Assembly: GCF_023746595.1 (NCBI RefSeq)
Contig: NZ_CP080572.1
Location: forward strand, 1,410,530 to 1,474,529
Source of the DNA: Thermococcus argininiproducens
GTDB lineage: Archaea > Methanobacteriota_B > Thermococci > Thermococcales > Thermococcaceae
DNA: 64,000 nucleotides
Direction: 5' to 3'
The notes under the pieces are model-generated. The model was not told the origin of the DNA, searched no databases, and was given only the letters and a program-made list of their open reading frames with translations. Shown here in pieces: positions 45,808-57,883 of this stretch. The stretch's first letter is position 1, and each line of letters starts with the position of its first letter. The translations under genes and the position numbers were made by a program.

Positions 45808-45820
45808 AGTTTAATAAACT
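45808..45820 (-). promoter_or_regulatory. TATA box of the opp operon
   Basis: AGTTTATTAAACT, itself a near-perfect palindrome, lies so that transcription would start near 45787, about 24 nt before the ATG, just enough for the GGAGGTG site. The palindrome might also be bound by a repressor. Confidence 0.5.
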
Positions 45821-46008
45821 TTTCGACGTTAGAAAACATGCTGATTCCAAAAGTAACGAGTATTGGCGTGTTTGTTCTTTATATTGAGCAACATTTTTAC
45901 ATTAGATAACGAATAATTTTAGATTAAGGCATGTAGAAGAATAAATGCGAAAACCTTAAATTATAGAACATCTTTAAGAAAACTTGACAACAAAATTTGG
46001 TGATGTGA

Positions 46009-46245
46009 ATGGTTAGGGCATACGTTTTGTTAACAATTGAAATTGGAAAAGTAGAGAGGGTAATAGAAGAAATCAAAGCCATATCAGGAGTCGTAAAGGC
46101 CGACGCTGTAACTGGCCCATATGATGCAATAGTTGAACTTGAGGCCTCAGATTTGGGAGAACTTACCAGAAAAATACTCCATGATATCCACAATATAGAT
46201 GGAGTAATTGACACTACAACTGCCATAGTAGTAGAAACAGAGTGA
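46009..46245 (+). CDS. Stand-alone Lrp/AsnC ligand-binding (RAM) domain protein
   Basis: The 78-residue protein is only the alpha/beta RAM domain of Lrp/AsnC regulators: YVLLTIEIGKVERVIEEIKA, VVKADAVTGPYDAIVELEA, NIDGVIDTTTAIVVE. It has no helix-turn-helix, so it cannot bind DNA by itself; such proteins form oligomers that bind amino acids and may modulate full-length Lrp proteins. A GGTGATG site precedes the ATG. Its stop is near the convergent SRP19 gene. Confidence 0.9.
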   Translation: MVRAYVLLTIEIGKVERVIEEIKAISGVVKADAVTGPYDAIVELEASDLGELTRKILHDIHNIDGVIDTTTAIVVETE

Positions 46246-46251
46246 TTACCC

Positions 46252-46560
46252 TTATTTTTTTCTGTGCTGTTTTCTAAATTCTCTAACCTTTTGAGTTATT
46301 AGTTTTAGTGTCTTTGACTTACCATGCTTGCTTTCTACTATAATTCTTCCTCTTACTTTGAGAGTATCATCTAATGCTGAAAGCCGTGGATTTAAAGCTT
46401 TATCATCGATTTCTATCACATTGAGCCCGATGGTTTTAGCTGCATCGACAATCTCGAGTAGAGTAGGCTTATCTATCGCAAGGTTCTTTGGGACTTCTCT
46501 TCCATATTTCCGTGGTATCCTTGCATCTATCTCATTTGTCCATATTACAAATCTCTTCAT
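46252..46560 (-). CDS. srp19: Signal recognition particle protein SRP19
   Basis: Start ATG 46560 with AGGTG upstream (102 residues). It matches archaeal SRP19: KRFVIWTNEIDARIPRKYGR at the N-terminus, EVPKNLAIDKPTLLEIVDAA, and a basic C-terminus KVREFRKQHRKK. SRP19 binds the 7S RNA tetraloops and prepares the site for SRP54. The 7S RNA gene itself is not in this window. Confidence 0.95.
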   Translation of the reverse strand: MKRFVIWTNEIDARIPRKYGREVPKNLAIDKPTLLEIVDAAKTIGLNVIEIDDKALNPRLSALDDTLKVRGRIIVESKHGKSKTLKLITQKVREFRKQHRKK

Positions 46561-46615
46561 CTTGAACACCTAAAAAGTTTAAAAGCCATTAGATTAAAAA
46601 TTCTTTGGTGAGAAC

Positions 46616-47233
46616 ATGGAGGTAAGCCCAATCCTTGAGTTCTTGAAAAAAAATGTGAGTTTAGGGGACTTTGTTATTGTAGAGTATCCATCTTCATATT
46701 CACTTGCAAAATTGCTCTGGGGGGGACTTATACCGGAGATCCCACAGGAAGAAGTATTAATAGATGACTTTTTTGGAATTGGTGATCTCCTCTTTAGAGA
46801 TTACTTGCGAAAGGCTTCCCCAGAAGAATATAAAAAAGCGATAGAGGCCACAAAAAAGATTCGAGCAATACGAATAGGGCCTGGAAGGACTAGTTATGCC
46901 TCCATAGTAGAAGAAATCCCCATCACTTATGACGTCTCAGAATTTATGAGGAGCTATTACAATGCATTAATGAATCTCTTTTCAGTTTCTGCTAAAGTGG
47001 AATACTCCATAACCGTGGGTATCTCTCAGTATCTTTACTTTGGAGGTGAAAAGGGATTAAGGGCAATTTTGTTTACGAGAAGCACTCTACCGTTTGAAGA
47101 TTGGAGTTCAATTTATTTCGTGAATAGTGACATTTTAGATGAGAAACAACTAGCAGTTTTGAGAGAACTTGCCAGCTGGCAGTTAAAAATTGAAAAAGAG
47201 AAAGGAACATACAGAATAAAAGTCGAAGACTAA
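46616..47233 (+). CDS. DUF257 family protein
   Basis: The 205-residue protein resembles the Thermococcales-specific DUF257 family: GDFVIVEYPSSYSLAKLLWG near the N-terminus and an alpha/beta RecA-like organisation without an intact P-loop. Function unknown. GGTGAG precedes the ATG. trmI follows closely, so they are co-transcribed. Divergent from srp19. Confidence 0.8.
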   Translation: MEVSPILEFLKKNVSLGDFVIVEYPSSYSLAKLLWGGLIPEIPQEEVLIDDFFGIGDLLFRDYLRKASPEEYKKAIEATKKIRAIRIGPGRTSYASIVEEIPITYDVSEFMRSYYNALMNLFSVSAKVEYSITVGISQYLYFGGEKGLRAILFTRSTLPFEDWSSIYFVNSDILDEKQLAVLRELASWQLKIEKEKGTYRIKVED

Positions 47234-47246
47234 CTTGGTGGTAGAA

Positions 47247-48008
47247 ATGATCAAACTCGGTGATAAGGTTGTATTACTTGATCCTAGGGGAAAACGATAT
47301 CTAATAACCGTAAAAGAAGGGGAGTTTCATACGGATCTTGGTATAATAAACTTGGAGAAACTTGTGGATAAAGAGTTCGGGATACTTGTAGAGTCTCACA
47401 AGGGGTATCAATTTAGAGTACTGAAACCACGGATAGTAGATTACATTGATAAGATGAAAAGGGGCCCACAGATAATTCATCCAAAAGATGCTGCTCAGAT
47501 TGTGGCATTTGCTGGAATATCTCCTGGGGATGTAATAATTGAAGCAGGAGTTGGGAGTGGAGCATTAACCCTTTTCTTGGCCAACATTATTGGGCCTCAA
47601 GGGAGAATAATAGGCTATGAAATACGAGAAGACTTTGCAAACCTTGCGTGGAGAAACGTAGAATGGGCAGGCTTTTCTGACAGAGTGGAAATAAAGCTAA
47701 AAAACATATATGAAGGGATAGATGAAGAAGAAATTGACCATATAATCCTGGATCTTCCTCAACCTGAAAATGTTGTTGAACATGCCGTAAAAGCTCTGAA
47801 ACCAGGAGGCTTCCTCGTTGCATATACTCCATGCATAAACCAAGTAGATAGACTCTATAAAAAACTGAGAGAATATAAAAAGCATTTTACAAAACCCCGT
47901 ACTATTGAATGCTTGGTGAGAGACCAAGAAGTTAAACCAGACTGTATAAGACCACGAACCACAATGTTAGCACACACTGGTTATATAACCTTTGTTAGGA
48001 AAGCTTAG
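47247..48008 (+). CDS. trmI: tRNA (adenine-N1) methyltransferase TrmI (positions 57/58)
   Basis: Start ATG 47247 with GGTGG upstream gives 253 residues, the length of P. abyssi TrmI. An N-terminal beta-barrel (about 1-65) precedes the Rossmann domain: RGPQIIHPKDAAQIV, VIIEAGVGSGALTLFLA (SAM motif I), GYEIREDF (II) and DHIILDLPQPE (IV). Two Cys (CINQ, CLVRD, and EVKPDCIRP) are in the region that forms stabilising disulfides in the Pyrococcus tetramer. It makes m1A57/58 in tRNA. Confidence 0.93.
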   Translation: MIKLGDKVVLLDPRGKRYLITVKEGEFHTDLGIINLEKLVDKEFGILVESHKGYQFRVLKPRIVDYIDKMKRGPQIIHPKDAAQIVAFAGISPGDVIIEAGVGSGALTLFLANIIGPQGRIIGYEIREDFANLAWRNVEWAGFSDRVEIKLKNIYEGIDEEEIDHIILDLPQPENVVEHAVKALKPGGFLVAYTPCINQVDRLYKKLREYKKHFTKPRTIECLVRDQEVKPDCIRPRTTMLAHTGYITFVRKA

Positions 48009-48127
48009 CTTTTTTGGATGTTTTATTGCTTATTTCGAAATTTTTCTCATGATCTGAACTCTATTTTCCCAATTTCCCCTCGTCTTTTTTAAAGGACAAG
48101 ATTTGTGAGAGCCTCGTGTATATCTAT

Positions 48128-48144
48128 AACCATTGGTTTACAAT
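48128..48144. promoter_or_regulatory. SurR-like site upstream of nfnSL
   Basis: Read on the minus strand, ATTGTAAACCAATGGTT matches the SurR consensus GTTn3AACn5GTT with a single mismatch in the first half-site. It ends 4 bp upstream of a TATA box TTTATAAA at 48148-48155, an activator position. SurR is the redox-responsive regulator of hydrogen and sulfur metabolism in Thermococcales; control of Nfn here is inference. Confidence 0.5.
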
Positions 48145-48217
48145 AATTTTATAAACACTATTTGTTCTCAACAAGGATAGATGCTCAAATTTGGACCTAC
48201 GTACGGAGGTGTGCATT

Positions 48218-50514
<2,297 letters not shown>

Positions 50515-50608
50515 TTTTCCCTTTTATTTTTGCCCTTTGGAAAGCCTTACTCTTTAAGCTAGGATCTTTGATACAAAATTTTATAACTTCTATTTCTAAA
50601 ACCATTTT

Positions 50609-50665
50609 AGGCAATGAGGAACTCTAGGGTATCTGAGAAATGATGAGGGTCAACCTCCTGAGCCG
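50609..50665 (+). ncRNA. C/D box guide sRNA
   Basis: In the gap after nfnL all four boxes are in canonical order: C ATGAGGA (50614-50620, one mismatch), 12-nt guide, D' CTGA (50633-50636), 3-nt spacer, C' ATGATGA (50640-50646, perfect), 11-nt guide, D CTGA (50658-50661). The flanks TTAGGC and GCCGCTAA can close a terminal stem. Spacings match archaeal C/D sRNAs that direct 2'-O-methylation at the fifth base upstream of D or D'. The targets of the two guides were not identified. Confidence 0.75.
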
Positions 50666-50728
50666 CTAATGGAGTAAATTCTTCATATTATCACCTAAAA
50701 ACCTCTCCCTGAAGGGCGAGAAGGTCAT

Positions 50729-52030
50729 TCACACTATTTTTCCGAAACCTAAGATCCTGGGAGAGATAAATGCACCAAGTTCTTCTTTTTTCTTTCCAAC
50801 GGCCCGTATAGACTTCACAAATTCAAAGATGTTTCCTACAAACATATTGTCTTTGAATGGAATTTTTTCTCCATTTTTTACAAGATATCCAAGCTCTACC
50901 GTTAGTGAAAAATCCCCACTTATTGGATTTGCAGTGTGTTCTCCAAAGACTTTTTTTACAACTATACCTTCAAAATCCTCTAAATCTTCCTCTTTACCTT
51001 CTATTACTATGTTGCTTGTACCAATATGAGGAGGTGTTCGAAAGTCCCTTACACCGTTCCCCGTGCTTTCCATTCCAAAGAGGCGTGCATAAGTTTCGTC
51101 TAGAATGAATGACGATAACACTCCATTCTTCACTAAAATAGTTCTTTGACTAGGATTGCCCTCTCCATCAAATGAGTAACTTCCTAATTTCCCCTCAAGA
51201 GTACCATCATCGATCAAGGTAAATGCCTCACTCGCGACTTCCTCCCCTACTTCCTTAAACCTACTTCGTTTATAATAGATACTATCTCCCCTTAAATTTG
51301 AAAGGAATAATCCTACTAGTGATGCCACTGAGTGAGGCTCTAATACAAGCTCTCCCTCATAAGGTTCAAGTTTCTGGGCCTCATAACTGAGCTTAACTTC
51401 TTCCAAAGCCTTTTCAAGACCAGTTTCAAGCTCTTTTTCGAAGTCTATCATCTGTCTAGAGCCTTTGTAATAGTCTCCTGTTCCAGTTCGGTGGCCCTTC
51501 CTAACTATGTAAATGCTAAAGCTCATTGCAGTACCCTCTTCCTCTTCGTTAATACCATTAGAATTGACTATTCCATCCTTAGCAAAACCGAATGCAAGTC
51601 TTCCAGAAAAAGTATATTCAGGACCAAATTTATTTCTCAGCTCTTGCTCCTTTTGGGAGATCTCTTTTCCCAACTCAAAGGCCTCTTCAAAAGTCAAATT
51701 GCTGATCCATTTATCATAAATTCCGCGAACTTTTTTAATGGGCTTTTTGTCTGGGAAACCATGAAATTTAACCTCGCCCACTTTTGCAAGCTTTATTGTC
51801 CTCTTCACAAAATTTTCAAAGGTTTTTTTGTCGTGATTTATACCGGTTATATATGAAAAGCCTTGTTTTCCATGGTACCCTATCCTAAGCCCAATTCCAG
51901 AGTGATATTTTCTTTGAGCTCTTTTAAGTTTACATTTTTCGATTTTAAAAGAACTCCCTCTCCCAACTTCCCAATAAACCTCCCATTCAATGTTCTCACG
52001 ATTTAAAATTTTAATAAGTTCATCTACCAT
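50729..52030 (-). CDS. pmbA: PmbA/TldE-family metalloprotease-complex subunit
   Basis: The 433-residue protein belongs to the TldD/PmbA family (SYITGINHDKKTFENFVKRT, GSRQMIDFE, GESTGNGVRDFRTP, HIGTSNIVIEG and GDFSLTVELGYLVKNG) but lacks the HExxH motif of TldD, as TldE/PmbA subunits do. The TldD/TldE heterodimer is a protease that degrades unfolded peptides. tldD lies on the same strand about 690 bp upstream, separated by an opposite-strand lipoprotein gene. Confidence 0.9.
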   Translation of the reverse strand: MVDELIKILNRENIEWEVYWEVGRGSSFKIEKCKLKRAQRKYHSGIGLRIGYHGKQGFSYITGINHDKKTFENFVKRTIKLAKVGEVKFHGFPDKKPIKKVRGIYDKWISNLTFEEAFELGKEISQKEQELRNKFGPEYTFSGRLAFGFAKDGIVNSNGINEEEEGTAMSFSIYIVRKGHRTGTGDYYKGSRQMIDFEKELETGLEKALEEVKLSYEAQKLEPYEGELVLEPHSVASLVGLFLSNLRGDSIYYKRSRFKEVGEEVASEAFTLIDDGTLEGKLGSYSFDGEGNPSQRTILVKNGVLSSFILDETYARLFGMESTGNGVRDFRTPPHIGTSNIVIEGKEEDLEDFEGIVVKKVFGEHTANPISGDFSLTVELGYLVKNGEKIPFKDNMFVGNIFEFVKSIRAVGKKKEELGAFISPRILGFGKIV

Positions 52031-52123
52031 CTTCCCACCGTTCTTCGCTAACCGACGTAGAATTAAAGTTTTTTGGTAAGAAAGGTATATATATCTTTAA
52101 TGAAATTATCTTAGGTGAAAGAA

Positions 52124-52735
52124 ATGAGGGTTATACCTTTTGTTTTAATTTTCATAATCCTTTCAAGCGGATGTTTACAAGCAAGTTCATCTCTTTCGGA
52201 ATCTACGTCATCTGCTCCGGAATCTTCAGAGATTATATCCTCCTCCCAAGAGACATCAGGAGCATCGTGTATCAGGCCAGGGTACGGAGAATTTAATGCG
52301 AAGAACCTCTTTTTCAATTTAGTCGATGATCATGAGCGTTTAAAAGAAAGCCTGGCGTTTCTCATGCCACCTAATAACACTATCACTGTCAAGGGTCTCC
52401 TAGTTGCCAAGAAGTACACTGTGAATCAAAAAGTGTGTTATTACGAAGGGAACGTCGAACTTAAAGCATTCTTAGGAGAGTCAAACTTTTCAAACAGCTG
52501 GAGCTTTGTTCAAAGCAGACTTAGAAAAGTCGAAAATATAAGTGTTGAGATATCCCCAAAAGAGACCACTATCTCCAAAAACAAAAATGCAACTTTTGAA
52601 ATAAAAATAAAGACAGAAAACGTGAGAATTGGTGAGACGTATTACATCTACATAGTAGCCCTTGGAGAAAACGGATGGAAGAGCTGGGCAAGAATAGAGG
52701 TGAAAATCTGGGGATTAGAGAAGACCTCCCACTAA
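52124..52735 (+). CDS. Lipoprotein of unknown function
   Basis: Start ATG 52124 with AGGTGA upstream (203 residues). Signal helix and lipobox LSSGC (Cys about 17), Ser/Glu-rich linker (about 20-50), then a globular beta-rich domain ending in an immunoglobulin-like strand pattern (VEISPKETTISKNKNATFEI). It is anchored outside the membrane. It lies between and against tldD and pmbA; its end overlaps tldD by 21 bp. Confidence 0.75.
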   Translation: MRVIPFVLIFIILSSGCLQASSSLSESTSSAPESSEIISSSQETSGASCIRPGYGEFNAKNLFFNLVDDHERLKESLAFLMPPNNTITVKGLLVAKKYTVNQKVCYYEGNVELKAFLGESNFSNSWSFVQSRLRKVENISVEISPKETTISKNKNATFEIKIKTENVRIGETYYIYIVALGENGWKSWARIEVKIWGLEKTSH

Positions 52736-54082
52736 AGCTCTAGTCAATATATGAGGGCCTCCATCATCGACTGAAACCCATTGTCCTTTCCCGCAATAAC
52801 CTGGGAAGTTCACTTTGAGGTCTTTTCCTATACCTCTTATGTTCTTGAGAATGTCCAGAATCTTTCCTGAAAGAGCGACATCTCTTATATGGTACTTAAT
52901 CTTGCCATTTTCAATTAGGTATCCTTCTTTAGCTCCAAACATAAATGTTCCATTAGCGATATCTACTTGTCCTCCTTTATCTCCAATTAGATACAGACCA
53001 TTTTTGACTTCTTCAATCATTTCTTCAAAGTTCCAGTCTCTCGGCTCTATATATGTGTTACTCATTCTCACTAATGGCTGGTAATTGTAGCTCTGGGCCC
53101 TTCCATGCCCATTTGATTCGGTTCCAAAGAATGCTGCAGTTTCTCTATCTAGGAGGTACTCATTTAGAACTCCATCTTTTATAATCTCAACTTTTCTTGC
53201 TTTTATTCCTTCATCATCATAGATATAAGATCCAAACTTTTTCTTAAGCGTTGGGTCATCAACAACGGTTAGTTCATCTACTGCTATATTTTGACCAAGT
53301 TTTCCTTCTAAAATGCTCTCTCCATTTTTGATCGCATCGCCTTCTGCCGCATGGCCTAAAGCCTCATGGATAAAAACACCTGTAAGTTCGGGATCCATAA
53401 TTATATCAAACTCCCCAGAGGGCGGTAACTTGGCCTGTAAAAGTGATGTTGCCTTGTTCTTTACAAAAGAGGCCCAATACTCAAGATCTATATCCTCTAT
53501 ACTTTCCCAGCCTGTTGTTCCTCCAAAGACTTTCCAGTAAGTCTGCATATCATCATTTTCTTTCGCAGTAACAGAGAAACTCAATCGAATCTTGGGAACT
53601 ATAGTTTTGATTTCACTTCCAAGAGAGTTGAAATAAAACTGTTCCTTTATACCATCTCCATAAGTTATTTTCCTATTAGGAATATGATCTCCTTTTAGGA
53701 GAGAATCAAGAGTCTTCAAAAGTTCTATTTTTTCCTCTAAGTCTACATCAAGAAATGATTTTTTCACTTTAATCTCAGCTTCATCTGTGAGAGGGTCACC
53801 GAGATAAATCTTTGAGTTCCCTTTACTTGTTTTTGCAATTTTCATTGCAGCTTCGAGGGCTTTTTCTGCTCTCCTTAGATCATTTGCTGAAGAAAAGCCC
53901 CAAGAACCATCAAAAACTCTTACTCCAATACCAATCTCCATATTAGAAGAGATATCCTCAAAGTGAGAGTTTTGAATTTCAATGTGAGTGGCATTTACCC
54001 TAGCTATCCTTACTTCATAATATTTGACTTTATACTTAGTAGCAAGCTTTTCAGCTTTTCGCACAAGTGTCTCAATCTCCAT
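52715..54082 (-). CDS. tldD: TldD metalloprotease subunit
   Basis: The 455-residue protein carries the zinc-binding HExxxH motif in GVFIHEALGHAAEGD (His, Glu, His; about residues 227-241) and the TldD C-terminal signature FMFGAKEGYLIENGK and VGGLL end. It is the catalytic partner of the PmbA/TldE subunit encoded downstream. The complex cleaves peptides and matures some modified peptides in bacteria. Start: ATG at 54082. Confidence 0.92.
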   Translation of the reverse strand: MEIETLVRKAEKLATKYKVKYYEVRIARVNATHIEIQNSHFEDISSNMEIGIGVRVFDGSWGFSSANDLRRAEKALEAAMKIAKTSKGNSKIYLGDPLTDEAEIKVKKSFLDVDLEEKIELLKTLDSLLKGDHIPNRKITYGDGIKEQFYFNSLGSEIKTIVPKIRLSFSVTAKENDDMQTYWKVFGGTTGWESIEDIDLEYWASFVKNKATSLLQAKLPPSGEFDIIMDPELTGVFIHEALGHAAEGDAIKNGESILEGKLGQNIAVDELTVVDDPTLKKKFGSYIYDDEGIKARKVEIIKDGVLNEYLLDRETAAFFGTESNGHGRAQSYNYQPLVRMSNTYIEPRDWNFEEMIEEVKNGLYLIGDKGGQVDIANGTFMFGAKEGYLIENGKIKYHIRDVALSGKILDILKNIRGIGKDLKVNFPGYCGKGQWVSVDDGGPHILTRALVGGLL

Positions 54083-54153
54083 ACACCTTCCCGAAAGAAG
54101 AGACTAAGATTTGTTTATATCCTTTTTGGAGATATCTAAAGAAAAAAGAGAAG

Positions 54154-55653
54154 TTAGTAATCTACTTCTCCTTTCTCTTTTAGTTGTTTGTACATGCGCC
54201 ACGTAATTATAGGCTTCTTAGCTGCTAAAACATCGTCAACGCGTCTAACAGCAGTGTTGTGGGGTGCAGTTTTTACAATTTCAGGATTAGTGTAAGCCTC
54301 CTTGCTTATCTGCTTAAGGGCTTCAACATAAGCATCAAGATCTTCTTTGCTTACTGTTTCTGTTGGTTCAATCATCAAAGCTTCGTGGACTATTAGTGGG
54401 AAGTAAATCGTTGGTGCATGTAGCCCAAAGTCAAGTAAGCGCTTTGCTACATCCAAAGTCTTTACGCCAGTATCTTTTTTCATTGGTTCAGCGGAAAACA
54501 CTACTTCGTGTTTTCTCAGCTCTTTGTGGGGTAGTTCGTATCCTTTGGTTCCCTTTAGCTTTTGAGTAAGATAGTTGGCATTGAGAACAGCAATTTCGGA
54601 GACTTCTTTTAGCCCCTCTCTTCCCATCATTTTGAGATAGGTTAGGGCCCTAACTAGGACAGTGAAATTTCCATAGAATTCCTTAACTTTCCCAATACTT
54701 TTTGGAAGGTCGTAATTAAGGTAGTATTTTTCTCCATCAAATTCAACGAGTGGTACTGGAAGGTACTCTACAAGATGCTCTTTTACTCCAACAGGACCAG
54801 CTCCAGGACCTCCTCCTCCGTGAGGTGTTGAAAATGTCTTGTGAAGGTTTATATGGACAACGTCAAATCCCATGTCTCCAGGTCTTATTTTTCCTAATAT
54901 TCCATTTAAGTTTGCGCCATCATAATAAAGTAAACCGCCAGCTTTGTGAACTATCTTTGCTATTTCGAGGATATCCTCTTCGAATATCCCAAGAGTATTC
55001 GGATTTGTAAGCATTATCCCTGCAGTTCTTTCACTAACCGCATTCTCTAGGGCCTCTAAATCCACCATACCTTGCTCATTGGAAGGAATCTCTATAACTT
55101 TAAATCCAGCCATAGCAGCACTTGCAGGGTTTGTACCATGAGCAGAGTCCGGCACGATTATTTCGTTTCTTTGCGTTTCTCCTTTGTCTAGATGGTAAGC
55201 TCTTATTATCATGACTCCAGCAAATTCACCGTTTGCTCCAGCAGCTGGCTGCAAAGTAAAACGATCCATTCCAGTAATTTCCTTTAACCACTGTTCAAGT
55301 TCCCACATTATTTGTAAAGCACCTTGAACTGTTCTTTCATCTTGATATGGGTGTATAAGGGTTGCTTTTGGGTGATTTGCAAACTCTTCATTAATCTTGG
55401 GGTTATATTTCATAGTACATGAGCCAAGTGGGTACATGCCACTGTCCACACCATAGTTCATTTCACTAAGTCGGGTATAGTGTCTAACTATCTCTGGTTC
55501 ACTTAATTCGGGTAATTCCAGTTGATCCCTTTTCAAATGCTCTGGAATTTGGATTTTGATATTCTCAATGGGAGCTGGAAGTGTGAAACCTACCCTTCCG
55601 GGTTTAGAGAGCTCAAAAATAAGGGGCTCTTTCCATTTTGCTTGTCTAAACAT
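54154..55653 (-). CDS. gcvPB: Glycine dehydrogenase (decarboxylating) subunit 2
   Basis: Start ATG 55653 with GAGGTGAT upstream (499 residues). Fold-type I PLP protein with the Schiff-base lysine in [18 protein letters not shown] (about 271) and the family motifs [22 protein letters not shown] and [12 protein letters not shown]. With GcvPA it forms the split P-protein that decarboxylates glycine and loads aminomethyl onto GcvH. gcvH and gcvT are not in the window. It follows gcvPA immediately (TGA then GGTG). Confidence 0.95.
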   Translation of the reverse strand: MFRQAKWKEPLIFELSKPGRVGFTLPAPIENIKIQIPEHLKRDQLELPELSEPEIVRHYTRLSEMNYGVDSGMYPLGSCTMKYNPKINEEFANHPKATLIHPYQDERTVQGALQIMWELEQWLKEITGMDRFTLQPAAGANGEFAGVMIIRAYHLDKGETQRNEIIVPDSAHGTNPASAAMAGFKVIEIPSNEQGMVDLEALENAVSERTAGIMLTNPNTLGIFEEDILEIAKIVHKAGGLLYYDGANLNGILGKIRPGDMGFDVVHINLHKTFSTPHGGGGPGAGPVGVKEHLVEYLPVPLVEFDGEKYYLNYDLPKSIGKVKEFYGNFTVLVRALTYLKMMGREGLKEVSEIAVLNANYLTQKLKGTKGYELPHKELRKHEVVFSAEPMKKDTGVKTLDVAKRLLDFGLHAPTIYFPLIVHEALMIEPTETVSKEDLDAYVEALKQISKEAYTNPEIVKTAPHNTAVRRVDDVLAAKKPIITWRMYKQLKEKGEVDY

Positions 55654-55663
55654 TTTTATCACC

Positions 55664-57019
55664 TCATAACCTCGCCATGTTTATTATTTCTTTTAGGTTT
55701 TCGATTAGAATTTCGACCCATTCTTTTCTTGTAGTCTCAGTTACTGCAAACAATGCACTTTCTCCCAACTCCTGGAAGTGAGGTCTTAAGTAGAAGCCCC
55801 CGTGAATGTTTCTCTTCAAAAGCTCTTCATGAATTATATCATAAGGCACCTCGAATCTAACGAGTACATCTTTGAAATTGATGCCATCAAAAGGAATCTC
55901 AGCCACTTCACTTATACGCTCTTTAAAGTAAGCAGTATTCTTCAAAATTATCTCGCCAAGTTGTTGTAGGCCTTTTGGTCCAAGTGTCGCCATGTGTATT
56001 GCTGCTGCAACAGCCACCAAAGCTTCATTTGAACAGATATTTGAGGTCGCTTTGGCCCTTCTAATGTGTTGTTCCCTGGTTTGTAGGGTCATGACAAATG
56101 CCCTCTTTCCTTCTGCGTCCTTTGTCATTCCTATTACTCTTCCAGGCATTTGTCTAATCAATTTCCTCTCATTTTTAACTGCCAGAATACCTGCCCTTGG
56201 ACCTCCAAAGTTCAAGGCACTGCCTAAAAATGAGGTCTCTCCTACAACAATATCTGCTCCAAGGTCTCCTGGTGCTTTAATTACTCCAAGAATAGTTGGA
56301 TCAACACCAACTACAAATAAAGCCCCAGCATCATGAGCAATTTCTCCAATTTCCTTTACTTGTTCTTCAATCAATCCAAAGAAGTTTGGAATCTCAATGT
56401 AAACTCCTGCTGCGCTTTCAACTTTTTCCTTAAGATCCTCTACATCTAATTGTCCTCTTTCATTCCACTTAACATATTCAATCTCAAGACCTGGCCCTGC
56501 AGTGTAGGTGTGAAGAACTTTTTTCCTTTCGGGATGGAGATGTGTTGGAACTATAAATTTCTCCTTTTTTGTAACGCGAGCGCTCATCAACGCTGCCTCA
56601 GCCATGGCTGTTCCCCAGTCATACATAGAAGCATTAACTATTTCTAGACCAACAAGTTCTCCAACTAAACTCTGGTATTCAAAAAGGGCCTGTAGCATCC
56701 CTTGGCTTATTTCGGCTTGATACGGAGTGTATGAAGTTATGAATTCACTCCTCTCAATGAGGTACTTTACGTGAGCAGGTACGTAGTGGAAATACGCACC
56801 AGCACCTAGGAAAGTGGGCATCTCTAAAATAGTCTTGTTCTTATTGAGTATCTCATTCATCTCAAGAAAGATTTCGTATTCGCTTTTGCCTTCTGGAAGG
56901 TTGAATTCCTTTACGAATCCCTTAGGCACATCTGAAAAGAGATCCTCGATACTCTTGAACCCGATTTCTTTGAGCATCTCTTCCTTATGGGCCGAGTTTG
57001 GGATATAGTGTCTCCCCAT
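55664..57019 (-). CDS. gcvPA: Glycine dehydrogenase (decarboxylating) subunit 1
   Basis: Start ATG 57019 with AAGGTGAT upstream (451 residues). It matches the N-terminal half of glycine decarboxylase: [53 protein letters not shown] and [14 protein letters not shown]. It lacks the PLP lysine, which is on GcvPB, as usual in split P-proteins. gcvPB overlaps its ribosome binding site. Confidence 0.95.
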   Translation of the reverse strand: MGRHYIPNSAHKEEMLKEIGFKSIEDLFSDVPKGFVKEFNLPEGKSEYEIFLEMNEILNKNKTILEMPTFLGAGAYFHYVPAHVKYLIERSEFITSYTPYQAEISQGMLQALFEYQSLVGELVGLEIVNASMYDWGTAMAEAALMSARVTKKEKFIVPTHLHPERKKVLHTYTAGPGLEIEYVKWNERGQLDVEDLKEKVESAAGVYIEIPNFFGLIEEQVKEIGEIAHDAGALFVVGVDPTILGVIKAPGDLGADIVVGETSFLGSALNFGGPRAGILAVKNERKLIRQMPGRVIGMTKDAEGKRAFVMTLQTREQHIRRAKATSNICSNEALVAVAAAIHMATLGPKGLQQLGEIILKNTAYFKERISEVAEIPFDGINFKDVLVRFEVPYDIIHEELLKRNIHGGFYLRPHFQELGESALFAVTETTRKEWVEILIENLKEIINMARL

Positions 57020-57152
57020 TTTTATCACCTTTTTGAAATCATCATCTAAACATTTCGTCGCACTAAAATATATGCTTTATGGAGAGCAAAACTTAAAGGT
57101 AGGTAATGGTTGGTTAATGTGAGGAGTCAAACAAGGAGAGGGGGAAAGACTA

Positions 57153-57824
57153 ATGATAATTGGCTTTGACTTTGATGGTACAATTGTTGACAGTTATTCA
57201 GTTATAAATGAAGCCTTCCGAAGGGCCCTAGAGAAACATTTTCCTTGGCTTCCATTCAAAGGCTTTTGGGCTACTATACTTACCAAATTAGAACTTTACT
57301 TTGAAAGACCTAAGTTCGGAAAACATTCTGGTAGAATAAAACAACCGATGTTTTTTAAAACTAAATTTGCGCGTACGTGGTTTGAGGAGAGGGCTAAGCT
57401 TTCAAAACCTATAGATGACTCAAAAGAAGTTTTAAAGAAACTTAGAGAAGAAGGACATATAGTTATTTCCTTCTCTGCTGAAGACTTTTTAGATGGAATG
57501 AAAGAATATAGACTGAAAATTGGTGGTTTTTATGAGCTTTTTGACGATATAATAGTCTTTGGAAGGAATATAACTCTTTGTGAAGCGTTTCAGCTTATTA
57601 GGGAGAGGTATGGAGATGAGATATTTATATGGGTAGATGATAAACCATGGAGATTCATAGGCCGTGGGGATGAGAATACTGAGTATGTATGGTATTATTT
57701 CCCTCCTACAGCAAAATATGCAAGTGAAGAGGTTTTAAATCAAATTCCCCATCTCCATGTAATCCAGGATCTCTGGAATATTTTTGATGTAGTAAGACGA
57801 GTAAAGCAAAAAAGAGGTGTTTAG
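57153..57824 (+). CDS. HAD-superfamily hydrolase
   Basis: The 223-residue protein begins with HAD motif I FDFDGTIVDS (about 5-14); motif II is VISFSAEDF (Ser, about 112), motif IV VDDKPWRF (about 175). It has a long helical cap with basic residues (FERPKFGKHSGRIKQPMFFK). Substrate unknown. Divergent from gcvPA, with a metallophosphoesterase gene downstream in the same direction 60 bp away. Confidence 0.8.
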   Translation: MIIGFDFDGTIVDSYSVINEAFRRALEKHFPWLPFKGFWATILTKLELYFERPKFGKHSGRIKQPMFFKTKFARTWFEERAKLSKPIDDSKEVLKKLREEGHIVISFSAEDFLDGMKEYRLKIGGFYELFDDIIVFGRNITLCEAFQLIRERYGDEIFIWVDDKPWRFIGRGDENTEYVWYYFPPTAKYASEEVLNQIPHLHVIQDLWNIFDVVRRVKQKRGV

Positions 57825-57883
57825 TTTTTTCTTCAACTTTTTTACATTGAAAATTTAAAAACACATTTGTATAATCTGTTACC

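Noticed and set aside
50610-50690. Minus-strand peptide-like frame (ending in DTLEFLIA) after an AGGTGAT-ATG
   Set aside because: The ATG is in another frame and gives only six codons; the C/D box sRNA on the plus strand explains the conservation-like pattern better.
57019-57152. Glycine riboswitch or C/D sRNA upstream of gcvPA
   Set aside because: A GATGATGA sequence is present on the minus strand but without D boxes, and no glycine riboswitch-like tandem structure is visible.
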